This document shows positions 7,576 to 16,261 of a DNA stretch of 27,636 bases, one piece after another. The notes beneath the pieces were generated by a model, which saw only the letters and a list, made by a program, of their open reading frames with translations, searched no databases and was not told the origin of the DNA. Position 1 is the stretch's first letter, and each line of letters starts with the position of its first letter. This stretch comes from Gammaproteobacteria bacterium (GTDB taxonomy: Bacteria; Pseudomonadota; Gammaproteobacteria; GRL18), in contig JALTKC010000024.1 of assembly GCA_027076245.1 (NCBI GenBank), forward strand, positions 1-27,636, written 5' to 3'. The position numbers were made by a program, and so were the translations under genes.

Positions 7576-8337
7576 ATGTCTGAACATACTCACTCACCTC
7601 TGGATAATGTCCGTATTGTACTGGTTAATACCCAGTTCCCTGGCAATATCGGTGCGGTTGCCCGGGCCATGAAAAACATGGGGCTGTCCCGTCTGTACCT
7701 GGTCAATCCCGGCTGTAAACTGGACAAGGAGGCCTGGATAAGAGCCACCAGTGCCACAGAAATTTTAGAAAATATTATTATTGCCGATACCCTTAGTGAG
7801 GTAATAAACGACTGTCAGCTGGTCGTCGGCACCAGTACCCGGGATCGGGGTATGAGCCTGCCGATTTTAACCGCCAGAGAATGCGGAGAAAAAATGGCCG
7901 CTGAGGCACTTCAGTCTCAGGCCGCTCTGGTGTTTGGACAGGAAAGCTGCGGCTTGAGCGGTGAAGATTTAATGCAGTGTAATTTTCATGCCTATATTCC
8001 GGCTAATCCGGACTATTCGTCCTTGAACCTGGCTGCTGCAGTACAGACCTTCACTTATGAAATTTTTCAGGCGGCTGAGCTGGAACAGGCACGGCCAAAG
8101 GACTACCACTTCCGTTATCCTTCCAACCGGGATATGGCTTATTTTTATGGTCATCTGGAAAAGGTTCTAAAGGACATCGGCTTTATTATTCCTCAACATC
8201 CCGGGCAGATGATGCAGCGCCTGAAACGGTTGTTTAATCGTGCCCGTCCGGATGAAAAAGAACTGAATATTCTACGCGGTATTTTATCCGCGATAGAAAA
8301 ACATACGGACCGTTTAACCGGCAAAACTGAGAAATAA
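7576..8337 (+). CDS. trmJ: tRNA (cytidine(32)/uridine(32)-2'-O)-methyltransferase TrmJ
   Basis: The 253-residue protein is a SPOUT-class methyltransferase that 2'-O-methylates position 32 of tRNAs using SAM. Diagnostic stretches are VLVNTQFPGNIGAVARAMKNMG near the N-terminus, GTSTRDRGMSLP, and the knot region LVFGQESCGLSGEDL...ANPDYSSLNLAAAVQ. The basic C-terminal extension (after about residue 170) is the tRNA-binding tail found in TrmJ. One oddity: the usual GRE of the knot loop reads GQE, so the expected Arg is Gln. Being next to a queuosine cluster, it extends the tRNA-modification theme of the region. Confidence 0.9.
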   Translation: MSEHTHSPLDNVRIVLVNTQFPGNIGAVARAMKNMGLSRLYLVNPGCKLDKEAWIRATSATEILENIIIADTLSEVINDCQLVVGTSTRDRGMSLPILTARECGEKMAAEALQSQAALVFGQESCGLSGEDLMQCNFHAYIPANPDYSSLNLAAAVQTFTYEIFQAAELEQARPKDYHFRYPSNRDMAYFYGHLEKVLKDIGFIIPQHPGQMMQRLKRLFNRARPDEKELNILRGILSAIEKHTDRLTGKTEK

Positions 8338-8409
8338 GCACTGCGTTTTTACAGGAGTGGTTATTTCTCAGGCCGGTTGGGAAATAAATACACTGATAAA
8401 AACAGGCTG

Positions 8410-9234
8410 ATGGAAGACTATCTGATTTTTGCAGCAATAGGCGGGCTTATTTTACTGACACTGTTTGTAAACAGTGTGGCCGAAGCCTGGGAGCAGAGAC
8501 AACGTGAAAAACGCCTGAAAATACTGGCCATTAAACGCGGTCTGGATAATATCAGCGATCTGCTGGAACGTCTGCAGGGCTGTAATATCGGAGAAGATAT
8601 CCGCGAACTGCTGCTGAACGAGATTATGACCCGGATTGAAATGATACAGCGGATTGATCGTAATTTTCGCGGGGTTGAGGCACTGATAGAAGAAGCCGGT
8701 GATGTTCAGGAAAAAAATAAAACGCCGCCCCCTCCGGACAACTTGACCATTAAAGATGAAGCAGACTTTAACAGCAAAATACGGGCTGTGGGTTTGCTGA
8801 TCCGCCAGCTTAATACCGGTTTCTGGTATGCAAAGGTTAAACCTCAGAAACTAAACGAATACATTAAAAGCCTGAAAGTTCTGCGCTGTGAGATGATTTT
8901 TCAGTTTTACTCCGACAAGGCCAATCGGGAATCCCGGCAGCACAAATATCTGGTGGCTCAGGAAAATTATAATTATATCCTGCATGCGCTTAAATCTTCC
9001 GGAGTGCCCGATCACCCAAGAATTGCAGAACTGACTGAACAGGCAGAATTTATGCGTAAAAAAACCGGTTCGGATCTGTCCCGATATATGTCTGACAGAA
9101 CGTCTCAATCCACTAATGAAACTGAACAGGAGCAGGAAAACAAGGAAAATGAACAAGTGTCAGCAGAGTCAGATACCGAACAGACAAAGCAGGAATCGCC
9201 CGATAATGGGGCTGAAAGCGGAGCTGCCGCCTGA
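8410..9234 (+). CDS. Uncharacterised membrane-anchored, largely helical protein
   Basis: The roughly 274-residue protein has one N-terminal membrane segment (about residues 4-22, YLIFAAIGGLILLTLFV) followed by a long charged helical region (EAWEQRQREKRLKILAIKRG). A central domain with conserved-looking LIRQLNTGFWYAKVKPQKL and FYSDKANRESRQHKYLVAQENYNYIL comes next, then a low-complexity tail rich in Glu, Gln, Ser and Asn after about residue 230. I do not recognise a family with a known function. ATG 8410 was preferred to a TTG at 8377 because the membrane segment then starts close to the N-terminus. It follows trmJ by 72 bp and probably forms a unit with the small gene after it. Confidence 0.65.
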   Translation: MEDYLIFAAIGGLILLTLFVNSVAEAWEQRQREKRLKILAIKRGLDNISDLLERLQGCNIGEDIRELLLNEIMTRIEMIQRIDRNFRGVEALIEEAGDVQEKNKTPPPPDNLTIKDEADFNSKIRAVGLLIRQLNTGFWYAKVKPQKLNEYIKSLKVLRCEMIFQFYSDKANRESRQHKYLVAQENYNYILHALKSSGVPDHPRIAELTEQAEFMRKKTGSDLSRYMSDRTSQSTNETEQEQENKENEQVSAESDTEQTKQESPDNGAESGAAA

Positions 9235-9340
9235 ACTGGACAATTACCCGTTAACCGCTAAACTATTCAAAATAAACTCTTTCAGAGCAAATATTAAAAA
9301 CATAAATCAAGAGTTATAACCTGAAGAGAAAACGAAACTT

Positions 9341-9655
9341 ATGAGCGAACTTGATACCAAACGCCTGTTAATGCAGCTGGACAAAGCCATTAGGGAAATT
9401 AACCGGGATATTATTAATCCACAAATCGCAGAACTAAAACTGACCGATCTGAACCCGGTCGTTACCATGGTGGCCAGAGCCAGGGCAGATTATCTTAAAG
9501 CATTGTTTAAAATGGCCACTGAATCAGAAAATACCTTACCTTCTGTTGAGCAAATTAAAAAACTAAAACAGTTCCGGGAAACCTATGAGGAGTTACTGCA
9601 CGCTTCCGGTGCGCTGGAAACTGCTATAGAACGGGGTTATCTTGATGTACTCTAA
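9341..9655 (+). CDS. Hypothetical small helical protein
   Basis: A 104-residue, charged, mostly alpha-helical protein with no signal peptide, membrane segment or cysteine. Heptad-like spacing of Leu and Ile (LLMQLDKAIREINRDI, IKKLKQFRETYEELL) suggests helical pairing. It lies 106 bp after the membrane-anchored protein gene on the same strand, and the two could act together, but that is only a guess from position. The family was not recognised. Confidence 0.65.
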   Translation: MSELDTKRLLMQLDKAIREINRDIINPQIAELKLTDLNPVVTMVARARADYLKALFKMATESENTLPSVEQIKKLKQFRETYEELLHASGALETAIERGYLDVL

Positions 9656-9684
9656 CTTTTTCAGGGTAAATCTGCATTCCAGCC

Positions 9685-9704
9685 TATTGTACTAAGGTAC
9701 AATA
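9685..9704. promoter_or_regulatory. Palindrome TATTGTAC-TAAG-GTACAATA
   Basis: Two perfect 8-bp arms around a 4-bp centre lie 33 bp before the start of the adhesin-remnant gene and 30 bp after the previous stop. Size and position suit a repressor or activator operator; it has no T-run and low G+C, so it is a poor terminator. The factor is unknown. Confidence 0.45.
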
Positions 9705-9736
9705 TCTTTTATTGACCAAGCCGTGTGCTGTTAAAA

Positions 9737-10321
9737 ATGGACAATAACCAGACCATTACCCTGGGCCGTAACGACCGCCTGACCCTGGATCAGGACATTT
9801 ATGTTCCCAACAGCCTGCCTCCCGAAGAAAGCATCGCCTCTGTAGAAGATATTCAACAGGCCCTGTTAAACGACTCTAATTTCGACCCATCTGAACTGGA
9901 AGCCACAGCCGCAGGCGGTGCTGGTGTAGTTGGCGACAGTTCTGCCGAACCAATTACATTACCCACAACCTCACAGATGTCAGTTTTGAGTTTCTTGAGA
10001 CTGAAGGTCTCAACGGGATTTATTGATGGTATAACGGATAAAGTCGATCCAGTTACTACCATAAAGACAGATACTAACCAGCCGTTTGGTGAAATTGTTT
10101 TTTCAGCGCCACGCAATACGACTGATGATGATTATTTACAGGATCACCTGTCAGTAGAAGATGATGGTTCAGACAATGTAAAAATCAATGTTCTGGATGA
10201 CTCCGGCAATGCGACCGGACACAGTATTACTCTGGACAATATGAGTTTTAGTGATCTGAATACAGATAATCCATTAACAGACTTGTTAACTAAAGTAGAT
10301 ATTAACAATGATGTGGTTTAG
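9737..10321 (+). pseudogene. LapA-like adhesin remnant or miniature: partial retention module with TAAG cleavage motif
   Basis: The 194-residue acidic product starts inside what looks like the N-terminal retention module of LapA-type giant adhesins. TITLGRNDRLTLDQD corresponds to the module's last strands, followed by ASVEDIQQALLNDSNFDP and LEATAAGGAG. The TAAG is the type of site cut by the LapG (BTLCP) periplasmic protease. The first part of the module and the thousands of residues of repeats expected of such an adhesin are missing. The end (NVLDDSGNATGHSITLDNMSFSDLNTDNPLTDLL) may be the tail of a type I secretion region. An in-frame GTG at 9725 is an alternative start. I read it as an internally deleted adhesin gene, though a small functional secreted protein is possible. 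No lapG, lapD or type I exporter gene is in the window. Confidence 0.6.
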
Positions 10322-10331
10322 GTAACAGGTA

Positions 10332-10382
10332 CAAGGTTTTAGGTGCAAGGTTTTAGGAAAAGCATGTCCTGTCCCTAAAACC
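10332..10382. repeat. Short direct and inverted repeats between convergent genes
   Basis: CAAGGTTTTAGG occurs twice (10332-10343 and 10346-10357) and its core GGTTTTAGG is matched by the inverted copy CCTAAAACC at 10374-10382. The second copy and the inverted copy can form a 9-bp stem with a 16-nt loop. It lies between the adhesin remnant and the rubrerythrin gene, which converge, and may be a weak bidirectional terminator. Confidence 0.5.
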
Positions 10383-10391
10383 TGCTCTCCC

Positions 10392-10970
10392 CTACCAGTT
10401 CTCACCCAGCAGTTCAAAATGCGCCTGCGGGTGTAAACAGGCCGGGCACATTTTGGGGGCTTCTTCTGCTTCATGCAGATAGCCGCAGTTGCGGCAGCGC
10501 CAGACGACCTTGCCGTTGCGTTTAAACACCCGACCGGCCTCCAGATTATCAGCCAGATCACGGTAACGCTTGCCGTGCTGTTTTTCAGCAATACTGATGG
10601 CTTCCCAGGCGCGGGCAATTTCCTCAAAACCTTCCTCACGGGCTACCCGGGCGAACTCAGGATACATTTCTTCCCATTCATGCTCTTCACCAGCGGCAGC
10701 TGCTTTCAGGTTTTCCAGCGTATTGCCCACGGGGCCGGCAGGAAAGGTTTCGGTAATTTCAATTTCGCCGCCTTCCATAAATTTGAAAAAGCGCTTGGCG
10801 TGTTCTTTTTCCTGAGCGGCGGTTTCTTCAAAAATATGGGAAATCTGTACCAGGCCTTCTTTTTTTGCGACACTGGCAAAATAGGTATAACGGTTGCGTG
10901 CCTGAGACTCTCCGGCAAAGGAAATCATCAGATTTTTTTCAGTTTGAGTACCTTTAATACTTTTAGCCAT
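10392..10970 (-). CDS. rbr: Rubrerythrin
   Basis: The 192-residue protein is a non-haem iron peroxidase that reduces hydrogen peroxide in the cytoplasm. It has the ferritin-like four-helix domain with di-iron ligands in ESQARNRY (E21), FEETAAQEKEH (residues 47-57), EEHEWEEMYPE and AEKQH. A C-terminal rubredoxin domain follows with C159-x2-C162 and C175-x2-C178 for one Fe(Cys)4 site. Length and domain order are those of classical rubrerythrin. It lies beside the peroxiredoxin-glutaredoxin gene on the same strand and opposite oxyR, so it is part of a peroxide-defence block. Confidence 0.95.
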   Translation of the reverse strand: MAKSIKGTQTEKNLMISFAGESQARNRYTYFASVAKKEGLVQISHIFEETAAQEKEHAKRFFKFMEGGEIEITETFPAGPVGNTLENLKAAAAGEEHEWEEMYPEFARVAREEGFEEIARAWEAISIAEKQHGKRYRDLADNLEAGRVFKRNGKVVWRCRNCGYLHEAEEAPKMCPACLHPQAHFELLGENW

Positions 10971-11013
10971 GGTTCAACTCCAGGGTTATGGGTCAATTGA
11001 TCGGCTCCTGGTT

Positions 11014-11034
11014 CCTTCTCCCAGTGGGAGAAGG
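11014..11034. repeat. REP-like hairpin, possible terminator
   Basis: CCTTCTCCC-AGT-GGGAGAAGG is a perfect 9-bp stem with a 3-base loop, followed by TCAGGATGAGGGG. GGGAGAAGG-nnn-GGATGAGGG repeats of this look are widespread in intergenic regions of Proteobacteria. It lies between the peroxiredoxin and rubrerythrin genes, which face the same way, so it could reduce read-through. Confidence 0.65.
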
Positions 11035-11068
11035 TCAGGATGAGGGGTTAATTCAGTATTATTTGAGT

Positions 11069-11797
11069 TTAACTGAAATAAGCTTCCAGATCATCTGCTC
11101 CGCCAATCCGTTTACCGTCCATAAATACCTGCGGGGTGGTATGGGCACCGCTTAAGGCGGTCAGAGAGCGGTTAGTCACTTCAGAGTTCAGTTCTACTTC
11201 CTCATAAGGTAAACCTTTGGCCTCCAGTAATTCCTTGGCTCGGGTACAGTGTGGACAGCCTTTACGGGTAATAATTGTGACCGTTGGCAATGGTCTGGCA
11301 TCAGGATTAAGATGCTTTAAAACGGTATCGGCATCGGACACACCAAAGGGGTCGCCTTCGACTTCCGGTTCAATAAACATTTTTTCAATAATGCCGTTGT
11401 CCACAATCATGGCATAACGCCATGAACGGTCACCAAAGCCCAGATCCCGTTTATCCACCAGCATACCCATGCCTTTGCTAAAGTCACCGTTACCGTCCGG
11501 TATCATGGTAATATTGTCGGCGGCCTGATCATCCTGCCAGGCATTCATAACAAAGGTATCATTAACGGACAGACAGTAAATATCATCAATGCCGTTGTCC
11601 TTAAATACCGGGTACAGCTCATTATAGCGCGGTAAATGGCTGGATGAGCAGGTTGGGGTAAACGCGCCGGGCAGGGCAAAAACGACGACTCGTTTGTTAT
11701 CAAATAAATCAGCTGTGCTGACATCCACCCATTCGCTGTTCTGGCGGGTTTTAAAAATGACTGAGGGTACTTTTTCGCCTTCTCTGTTTTCTAACAT
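11069..11797 (-). CDS. Hybrid peroxiredoxin-glutaredoxin (Prx5-Grx fusion)
   Basis: The 242-residue cytoplasmic enzyme reduces peroxides using glutathione through its own glutaredoxin domain. The peroxiredoxin domain (about 1-165) opens with the usual MLENREGEKVPSV and has the peroxidatic cysteine C50 in FALPGAFTPTCSSSHLP. The glutaredoxin domain (about 170-242) has the redox motif C181-P-H-C184, TTP (residues 220-222) and GG (232-233). Domain order and length match the Haemophilus-type hybrid peroxiredoxin. GGAG precedes the ATG. It is divergent from oxyR with 187 bp between the starts, an arrangement that suggests OxyR control. Confidence 0.94.
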   Translation of the reverse strand: MLENREGEKVPSVIFKTRQNSEWVDVSTADLFDNKRVVVFALPGAFTPTCSSSHLPRYNELYPVFKDNGIDDIYCLSVNDTFVMNAWQDDQAADNITMIPDGNGDFSKGMGMLVDKRDLGFGDRSWRYAMIVDNGIIEKMFIEPEVEGDPFGVSDADTVLKHLNPDARPLPTVTIITRKGCPHCTRAKELLEAKGLPYEEVELNSEVTNRSLTALSGAHTTPQVFMDGKRIGGADDLEAYFS

Positions 11798-11984
11798 GGT
11801 TATTCTCCATAAATTTTTATCATAATGTTTTAAATGAGCTTCGGGTGGTTAATGGTTTTACCTGTTCCCGAATGTTGGAAATAGTTTAGCAAGGCTGTTA
11901 AAATTAGTAAAACAGATTGATTAGATTGTTGTAATCGAAAAAACAGATTGAAACATTAAATATCCTCTTTGAAAGAAACCATGT
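11798..11984. promoter_or_regulatory. Divergent prx-grx / oxyR promoter region with 12-bp direct repeats
   Basis: AAAACAGATTGA occurs twice, at 11909-11920 and 11940-11951, with starts 31 bp apart, which is close to three helical turns and places both on the same face of the DNA. A partial OxyR-type half-site (ATAGTTTAGC, from 11881) lies nearby. The repeats are seen directly; binding by OxyR is inferred from gene order only. Confidence 0.4.
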
Positions 11985-12914
11985 ATGCGACTACCAAGCC
12001 TGAAACATCTGCACTATCTGGTCAATGTTCACAAATATCAGCATTTTGGTGAGGCGGCCAAAGCCTGTTATGTCAGTCAGTCCACTCTCAGCAGCGGCAT
12101 TGCGGCACTGGAAAACCTGCTGGGTGTCAGGCTGATAGAGCGGGATAATAAAAAAATCCTGTTTACTCCCCTGGCAGAAGAAGTGGTACGGCAGGCACGG
12201 CAGATCCTGCTCAGTGTCGAAGAACTGACCGAACAGGTGGAATATTATGCCCGGCCTTTTGGCGGCACCCTGAAACTAGGCGTGATCCCCACTATTGCCC
12301 CCTTTCTGATCCCGCAGATCCTGATGATGATCAGGCAGGAATTTCCGGAACTGAAAGTCTTTGTCCGGGAAGATCAGAGCGAACAGGTGCTGAGCCAGTT
12401 AAAAGAAGGTGAACTGGATCTGGTATTGCTGGCTCTGCCTTATCCGGCCAGTGGTGTGGAGATGAAAAGTTTTTATAAAGACCGTTTTTACTTTGCTCAG
12501 CATAAGGATTCCCAGTTAAATACTGAAACCATAAAAGCCGACTTTTCCAACCTTAAGGACAACAGCCTGCTGCTGCTGGAAGACGGTCACTGTATGCGCG
12601 ATCATGCCTTGTCAGCCTGCCATCTGGATCGCTCAGAAAAAATCAACAGCTTTGCCGCTACCAGTCTGCATACCCTGGTGCAGATGGTCAATAATGATCT
12701 GGGGGTCACCTTTTTACCGGAAATGGCCATTGCCGCCGGTATTCTTAATAACACCGATATAGAAATCAGTCCCCTGGCGGATCGGGAAAATGACTACCGG
12801 GAAATTGGTTTTGCCTGGCGCAGCCAGTCTAACCGCAAGGAAGAATTTGAGCAGTTGTATCAACTGGTAAAAAAACAGATCCGGCATTTTTTGCCGTTCA
12901 GAGAAGCCCCATAG
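11985..12914 (+). CDS. oxyR: LysR-family hydrogen peroxide regulator OxyR
   Basis: The 309-residue regulator has an N-terminal winged helix-turn-helix (about residues 18-42, FGEAAKACYVSQSTLSSGIAALE) and a C-terminal sensor domain. In the sensor, C203 and C212 lie in GHCMRDHALSAC with the 8-residue spacing of the E. coli OxyR cysteine pair (C199/C208) that forms a disulfide with peroxide. This supports OxyR rather than a general LysR protein. It is divergent from the Prx-Grx gene and leads an operon with polB, whose start is 6 bp after its stop. Confidence 0.93.
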   Translation: MRLPSLKHLHYLVNVHKYQHFGEAAKACYVSQSTLSSGIAALENLLGVRLIERDNKKILFTPLAEEVVRQARQILLSVEELTEQVEYYARPFGGTLKLGVIPTIAPFLIPQILMMIRQEFPELKVFVREDQSEQVLSQLKEGELDLVLLALPYPASGVEMKSFYKDRFYFAQHKDSQLNTETIKADFSNLKDNSLLLLEDGHCMRDHALSACHLDRSEKINSFAATSLHTLVQMVNNDLGVTFLPEMAIAAGILNNTDIEISPLADRENDYREIGFAWRSQSNRKEEFEQLYQLVKKQIRHFLPFREAP

Positions 12915-12920
12915 CCTGTT

Positions 12921-15320
12921 ATGCCTGATTTACAGTCCATACCCGCATTTTTGCTGACCCGCCAGTGGCAGGATACCGCAAAAGGTATTCTGCTGGATAT
13001 CTGGTTCAGTACCGATCAGGGGGCCGTCAATGTTCAGATAGAAAACCTGCAGGCGGTCTTTTTTATCCGTCAGCAGGATGTTCAGCGGGTGGAACCGCTA
13101 TTGTCAGGCAAGTCAAGGTTTACTGTCAAAGCGCTAAAACTAAAGAACTTTGATCATGATCCGGTCAGCGGCATCTATTTTAACAACCAGCGGCAGCTTT
13201 ATCAGGCCAGAGAGCTGTTGCAAAAGCATAATATTGCCTGTTACGAAGCTGATATCCGACCCACAGAGCGTTATCTGACGGAGCGTTTTATTAACGCCTC
13301 AGCCAGTATTCTCTGCCCTGCTGACTCGGGCACACTGATCCGAAACCCTAAAATCAAACCGGCGGACTATCAGCCAAAATTAAAAGTCCTGTCCCTGGAT
13401 ATAGAAACGGCTTACGATTCGCAGGCTCTGTATTCCATTGCCCTGCTCACAGAGCACTGGCAGATCTGTCTGATGTGCGGCAGCAGTACGCAGAAATCGT
13501 CTGACAAGAACATCAATATTGAATATCATGCTTCAGAACAGGCCGTACTGCTGCGTTTTATTGAGCTGATACAACAGCAGGATCCCGACATTATTATCGG
13601 CTGGAATGTGATTAATTTTGACTTTCGTTTTCTGCAGCGTAAGGCGGACAGTCTTAACCTGTCCCTGTCCATTGGCCGGGGCAATAGTACACCGGTATGG
13701 CGTCAGGTGCAGACTGAGCAGAGCCATTATTTTATGCTGCTGCCCGGCAGGGTGGTGCTGGACGGTATTGACACCTTAAAGAGCGCCACCTGGAATTTTG
13801 AAAGTTTTGCACTGGATCATGTGGCTGGTGAATTGCTGGGGCGGGGCAAACTGATCCCTTCAACAGATAAATCCGATACCCATCATGACCCTCTGTATAA
13901 AGCCAGGGAAATCAGTCGCCTGTTCAAAGAGGATAAAACAGCATTGGCGCAATACAATATTGAAGACTGTCAGCTGGTACTGGATATTTTTAAACACACC
14001 GATCTGATTAACTTTGCCATTGAACGAGCCCGCTTAACCGGACTGGAAATGGACAGAACCGGGGGCTCGGTGGCTGCCTTTGATAATCAGTATTTGCCCA
14101 GACTGCACCGCAAGGGCTTTGTGGCTTCCAGAGTCGCGGATCAAAGCAATGCGGCCTCGGCACCCGGCGGCTATGTAATGAACTCCCGTCCGGGGCTGTT
14201 TGACAGTGTGCTGGTACTGGACTACAAAAGCCTGTACCCCAGTATAATACGCACCTTTAAGGTGGATCCCTATGCCTTTGTGCTGGCACGTATGTTAAAT
14301 GAGCAGGAAACCATTCCCGGTTATAAGGGCATACGCTTTGCCCGTGAAGGTGCCATTCTGCCGGATATTATTGAGTCCTTATGGCATGCCAGGGACAAAG
14401 CCCGGGCAGAGAATAATGCCGCCCTGTCACAGGCCATTAAAATTATTATGAATTCATTTTACGGGGTACTGGGCACACCGGGCTGCCGGGTACATGATGC
14501 CCGCCTGACCAGTTCCATTACCATGCGCGGGCATGATCTAATTAAACAGACCGTTAGTCTGATTGAGCAGCAGGGTTATGAGGTGATTTACGGTGACACC
14601 GATTCAGTCTTTGTCTCCCTGGGGCAGGCGGTCAGTAATGAGCAGGCGGATCAGACAGGGGAAAAACTGGTGGCGATGATTAATCGTCACTGGCAGCAGG
14701 TATTATCAGAACAGTATCAGATTGAGTCGTATCTGGAAATGGAATACGAAACCCATTTTAAGCGCTTTTTTATGCCGACTATTCGCGGCTCGGAAAAGGG
14801 TAGCAAAAAACGTTATGCTGGTCTGATAAGCAGAAACGGAAGGGACAGAATTATCTACAAGGGGCTGGAAACCGTGCGTACAGACTGGACAGCACTGGCC
14901 CGCTCAGTGCAGCAGGAACTGTTTGAGCGAGTGTTTCATAATAAAGACTATAAGGACTATCTTAAGGATATTGTCCGGCGTCTGCAAGCCGGAGAGCTGG
15001 ATGAGCAGTTAATTTACCGTAAACGTCTGCGACAGAAACTGGCCGATTATCAGAAAAACTGCCCGCCTCATGCACAGGCAGCCCTTAAGGCGGAGGCCTG
15101 TGCCAGAGAAAAAGGGGGGCAGACGGGCCGCTATGAAAAAGGTGGCTGGATAGAATATGTGATCACCACCCACGGGCCGGAACCAATAGAGTATAATAAC
15201 CGGCCTCTGGATTATGAACATTATATTGAAAAACAGCTGGCACCAGTGGCAGATGCACTGCTGATGCTGCAAAATACCTCACTGGAAAAAGTAATACAGG
15301 CACAATATGAATTATTCTGA
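12921..15320 (+). CDS. polB: DNA polymerase II (family B)
   Basis: The 799-residue protein is a family B polymerase with proofreading exonuclease, used in translesion and restart synthesis after DNA damage. The exonuclease motifs are LDIETAYDS (about residue 158), NVINFDFRFLQ (about 230) and YNIEDCQLV (about 345). Polymerase motifs A, B and C are VLDYKSLYPSII (about 431), KIIMNSFYGVLG (about 506) and YGDTDSVFV (about 556). All catalytic acids are present and the length is close to E. coli Pol II. It is the middle gene of oxyR-polB-znuA-like, which suggests coupling of a repair polymerase to peroxide response. Confidence 0.95.
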   Translation: MPDLQSIPAFLLTRQWQDTAKGILLDIWFSTDQGAVNVQIENLQAVFFIRQQDVQRVEPLLSGKSRFTVKALKLKNFDHDPVSGIYFNNQRQLYQARELLQKHNIACYEADIRPTERYLTERFINASASILCPADSGTLIRNPKIKPADYQPKLKVLSLDIETAYDSQALYSIALLTEHWQICLMCGSSTQKSSDKNINIEYHASEQAVLLRFIELIQQQDPDIIIGWNVINFDFRFLQRKADSLNLSLSIGRGNSTPVWRQVQTEQSHYFMLLPGRVVLDGIDTLKSATWNFESFALDHVAGELLGRGKLIPSTDKSDTHHDPLYKAREISRLFKEDKTALAQYNIEDCQLVLDIFKHTDLINFAIERARLTGLEMDRTGGSVAAFDNQYLPRLHRKGFVASRVADQSNAASAPGGYVMNSRPGLFDSVLVLDYKSLYPSIIRTFKVDPYAFVLARMLNEQETIPGYKGIRFAREGAILPDIIESLWHARDKARAENNAALSQAIKIIMNSFYGVLGTPGCRVHDARLTSSITMRGHDLIKQTVSLIEQQGYEVIYGDTDSVFVSLGQAVSNEQADQTGEKLVAMINRHWQQVLSEQYQIESYLEMEYETHFKRFFMPTIRGSEKGSKKRYAGLISRNGRDRIIYKGLETVRTDWTALARSVQQELFERVFHNKDYKDYLKDIVRRLQAGELDEQLIYRKRLRQKLADYQKNCPPHAQAALKAEACAREKGGQTGRYEKGGWIEYVITTHGPEPIEYNNRPLDYEHYIEKQLAPVADALLMLQNTSLEKVIQAQYELF

Positions 15321-16230
15321 CGGGCAGACCAAACCAGTAATGTTTTTACCGGGTAATTTATTCAAAACTTTTTCTTTAAAAATACAATTTTCTACCGGCC
15401 TGCGGCTGATACTAATGCTGTTTCTGGTATTTTCAGCTTCAACCGTGTCCAGCGCAGACGGATCAGAGCCGGACGAGATGGAAGCTTCTGAGCCTCCACC
15501 TAATATCGTGGTCAGTATTGAACCTTTATATGAAATTGTGGCCAGCATTGCTCATCAGGTGGTCAGGCCGGACGTGGTTTACCTGAATATGAGTGATATA
15601 CAAAAGCCCTTAACAGAACAGCAGAAAGCTATGCTGGAGAAGGCCGATGTCATTATACGGGTCGGTCAGGGGTTTGAGCCGGCTCTGGATGAGTATATAC
15701 ACAGTAGAGGCAAGGCACTGGAATATAAAACCATAACCCTGTCATTGTATATTCCGCTACTGGATAAGGAGCAGTTGCAGGAGGGGATTTATATCGATCG
15801 CCAGCACCGCAGCGATCTGCGCTTCTGGATGGATCCCCGGCTGGTAAAAATGCTGGTGATCTATATTGCCCCCAAACTGGTGGCTATGGATCCCGACCAT
15901 CTGGAAGCCTATCTGGACAATGAAGTGCTGGTTAAGGATCAGTTAAAAAAAGTGGAGCAGAAAATGCTGACCCTGTTCCGCCAGTTATCCCTGGAGCAGA
16001 AAGTACTTATTGCCCGCTTTAACCCCTATCTGAAAAACCGTTATATGAGCTTTGCGGAAATAAAAAAAGTTGATGCTGCCAGATTTGAAAACCCTGGACT
16101 GCGGGAGTGTATTGAGCAACATTCATTTGACCACATTCCCCTGAATCTTGAATACACTGAAAAAGCCCTATATGGCATGGTACATACTCTGGAAGAATGT
16201 GCTCAGTCCCATTTTATACCAGTACAATAA
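15307..16230 (+). CDS. Degenerate ZnuA-like (metal ABC transporter solute-binding family) protein
   Basis: The protein of up to 307 residues has a hydrophobic signal segment (about residues 32-50, ending VSSA before DGSE) and a mature part with the fold pattern of cluster A-I zinc/manganese binding proteins: SIEPLYEIVASIA, LEKADVIIRVGQGFEPAL, and FWMDPRLVKMLVIYIAPKLVAMDP. The metal-ligand His residues are not present: the HDY/PSD segment reads NMSDIQKPL, the DPHIWLDP segment reads DLRFWMDP, and the third His region reads IARFNPYLKNRY. It is therefore probably not a metal carrier in the usual way. No permease or ATPase gene follows. Its ATG overlaps the last 14 bases of polB; a second ATG at residue 12 is possible. 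Confidence 0.75.
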   Translation: MNYSDGQTKPVMFLPGNLFKTFSLKIQFSTGLRLILMLFLVFSASTVSSADGSEPDEMEASEPPPNIVVSIEPLYEIVASIAHQVVRPDVVYLNMSDIQKPLTEQQKAMLEKADVIIRVGQGFEPALDEYIHSRGKALEYKTITLSLYIPLLDKEQLQEGIYIDRQHRSDLRFWMDPRLVKMLVIYIAPKLVAMDPDHLEAYLDNEVLVKDQLKKVEQKMLTLFRQLSLEQKVLIARFNPYLKNRYMSFAEIKKVDAARFENPGLRECIEQHSFDHIPLNLEYTEKALYGMVHTLEECAQSHFIPVQ

Positions 16231-16261
16231 CGCACCTGTTCAGGCAAACAAAAAATGTGTA

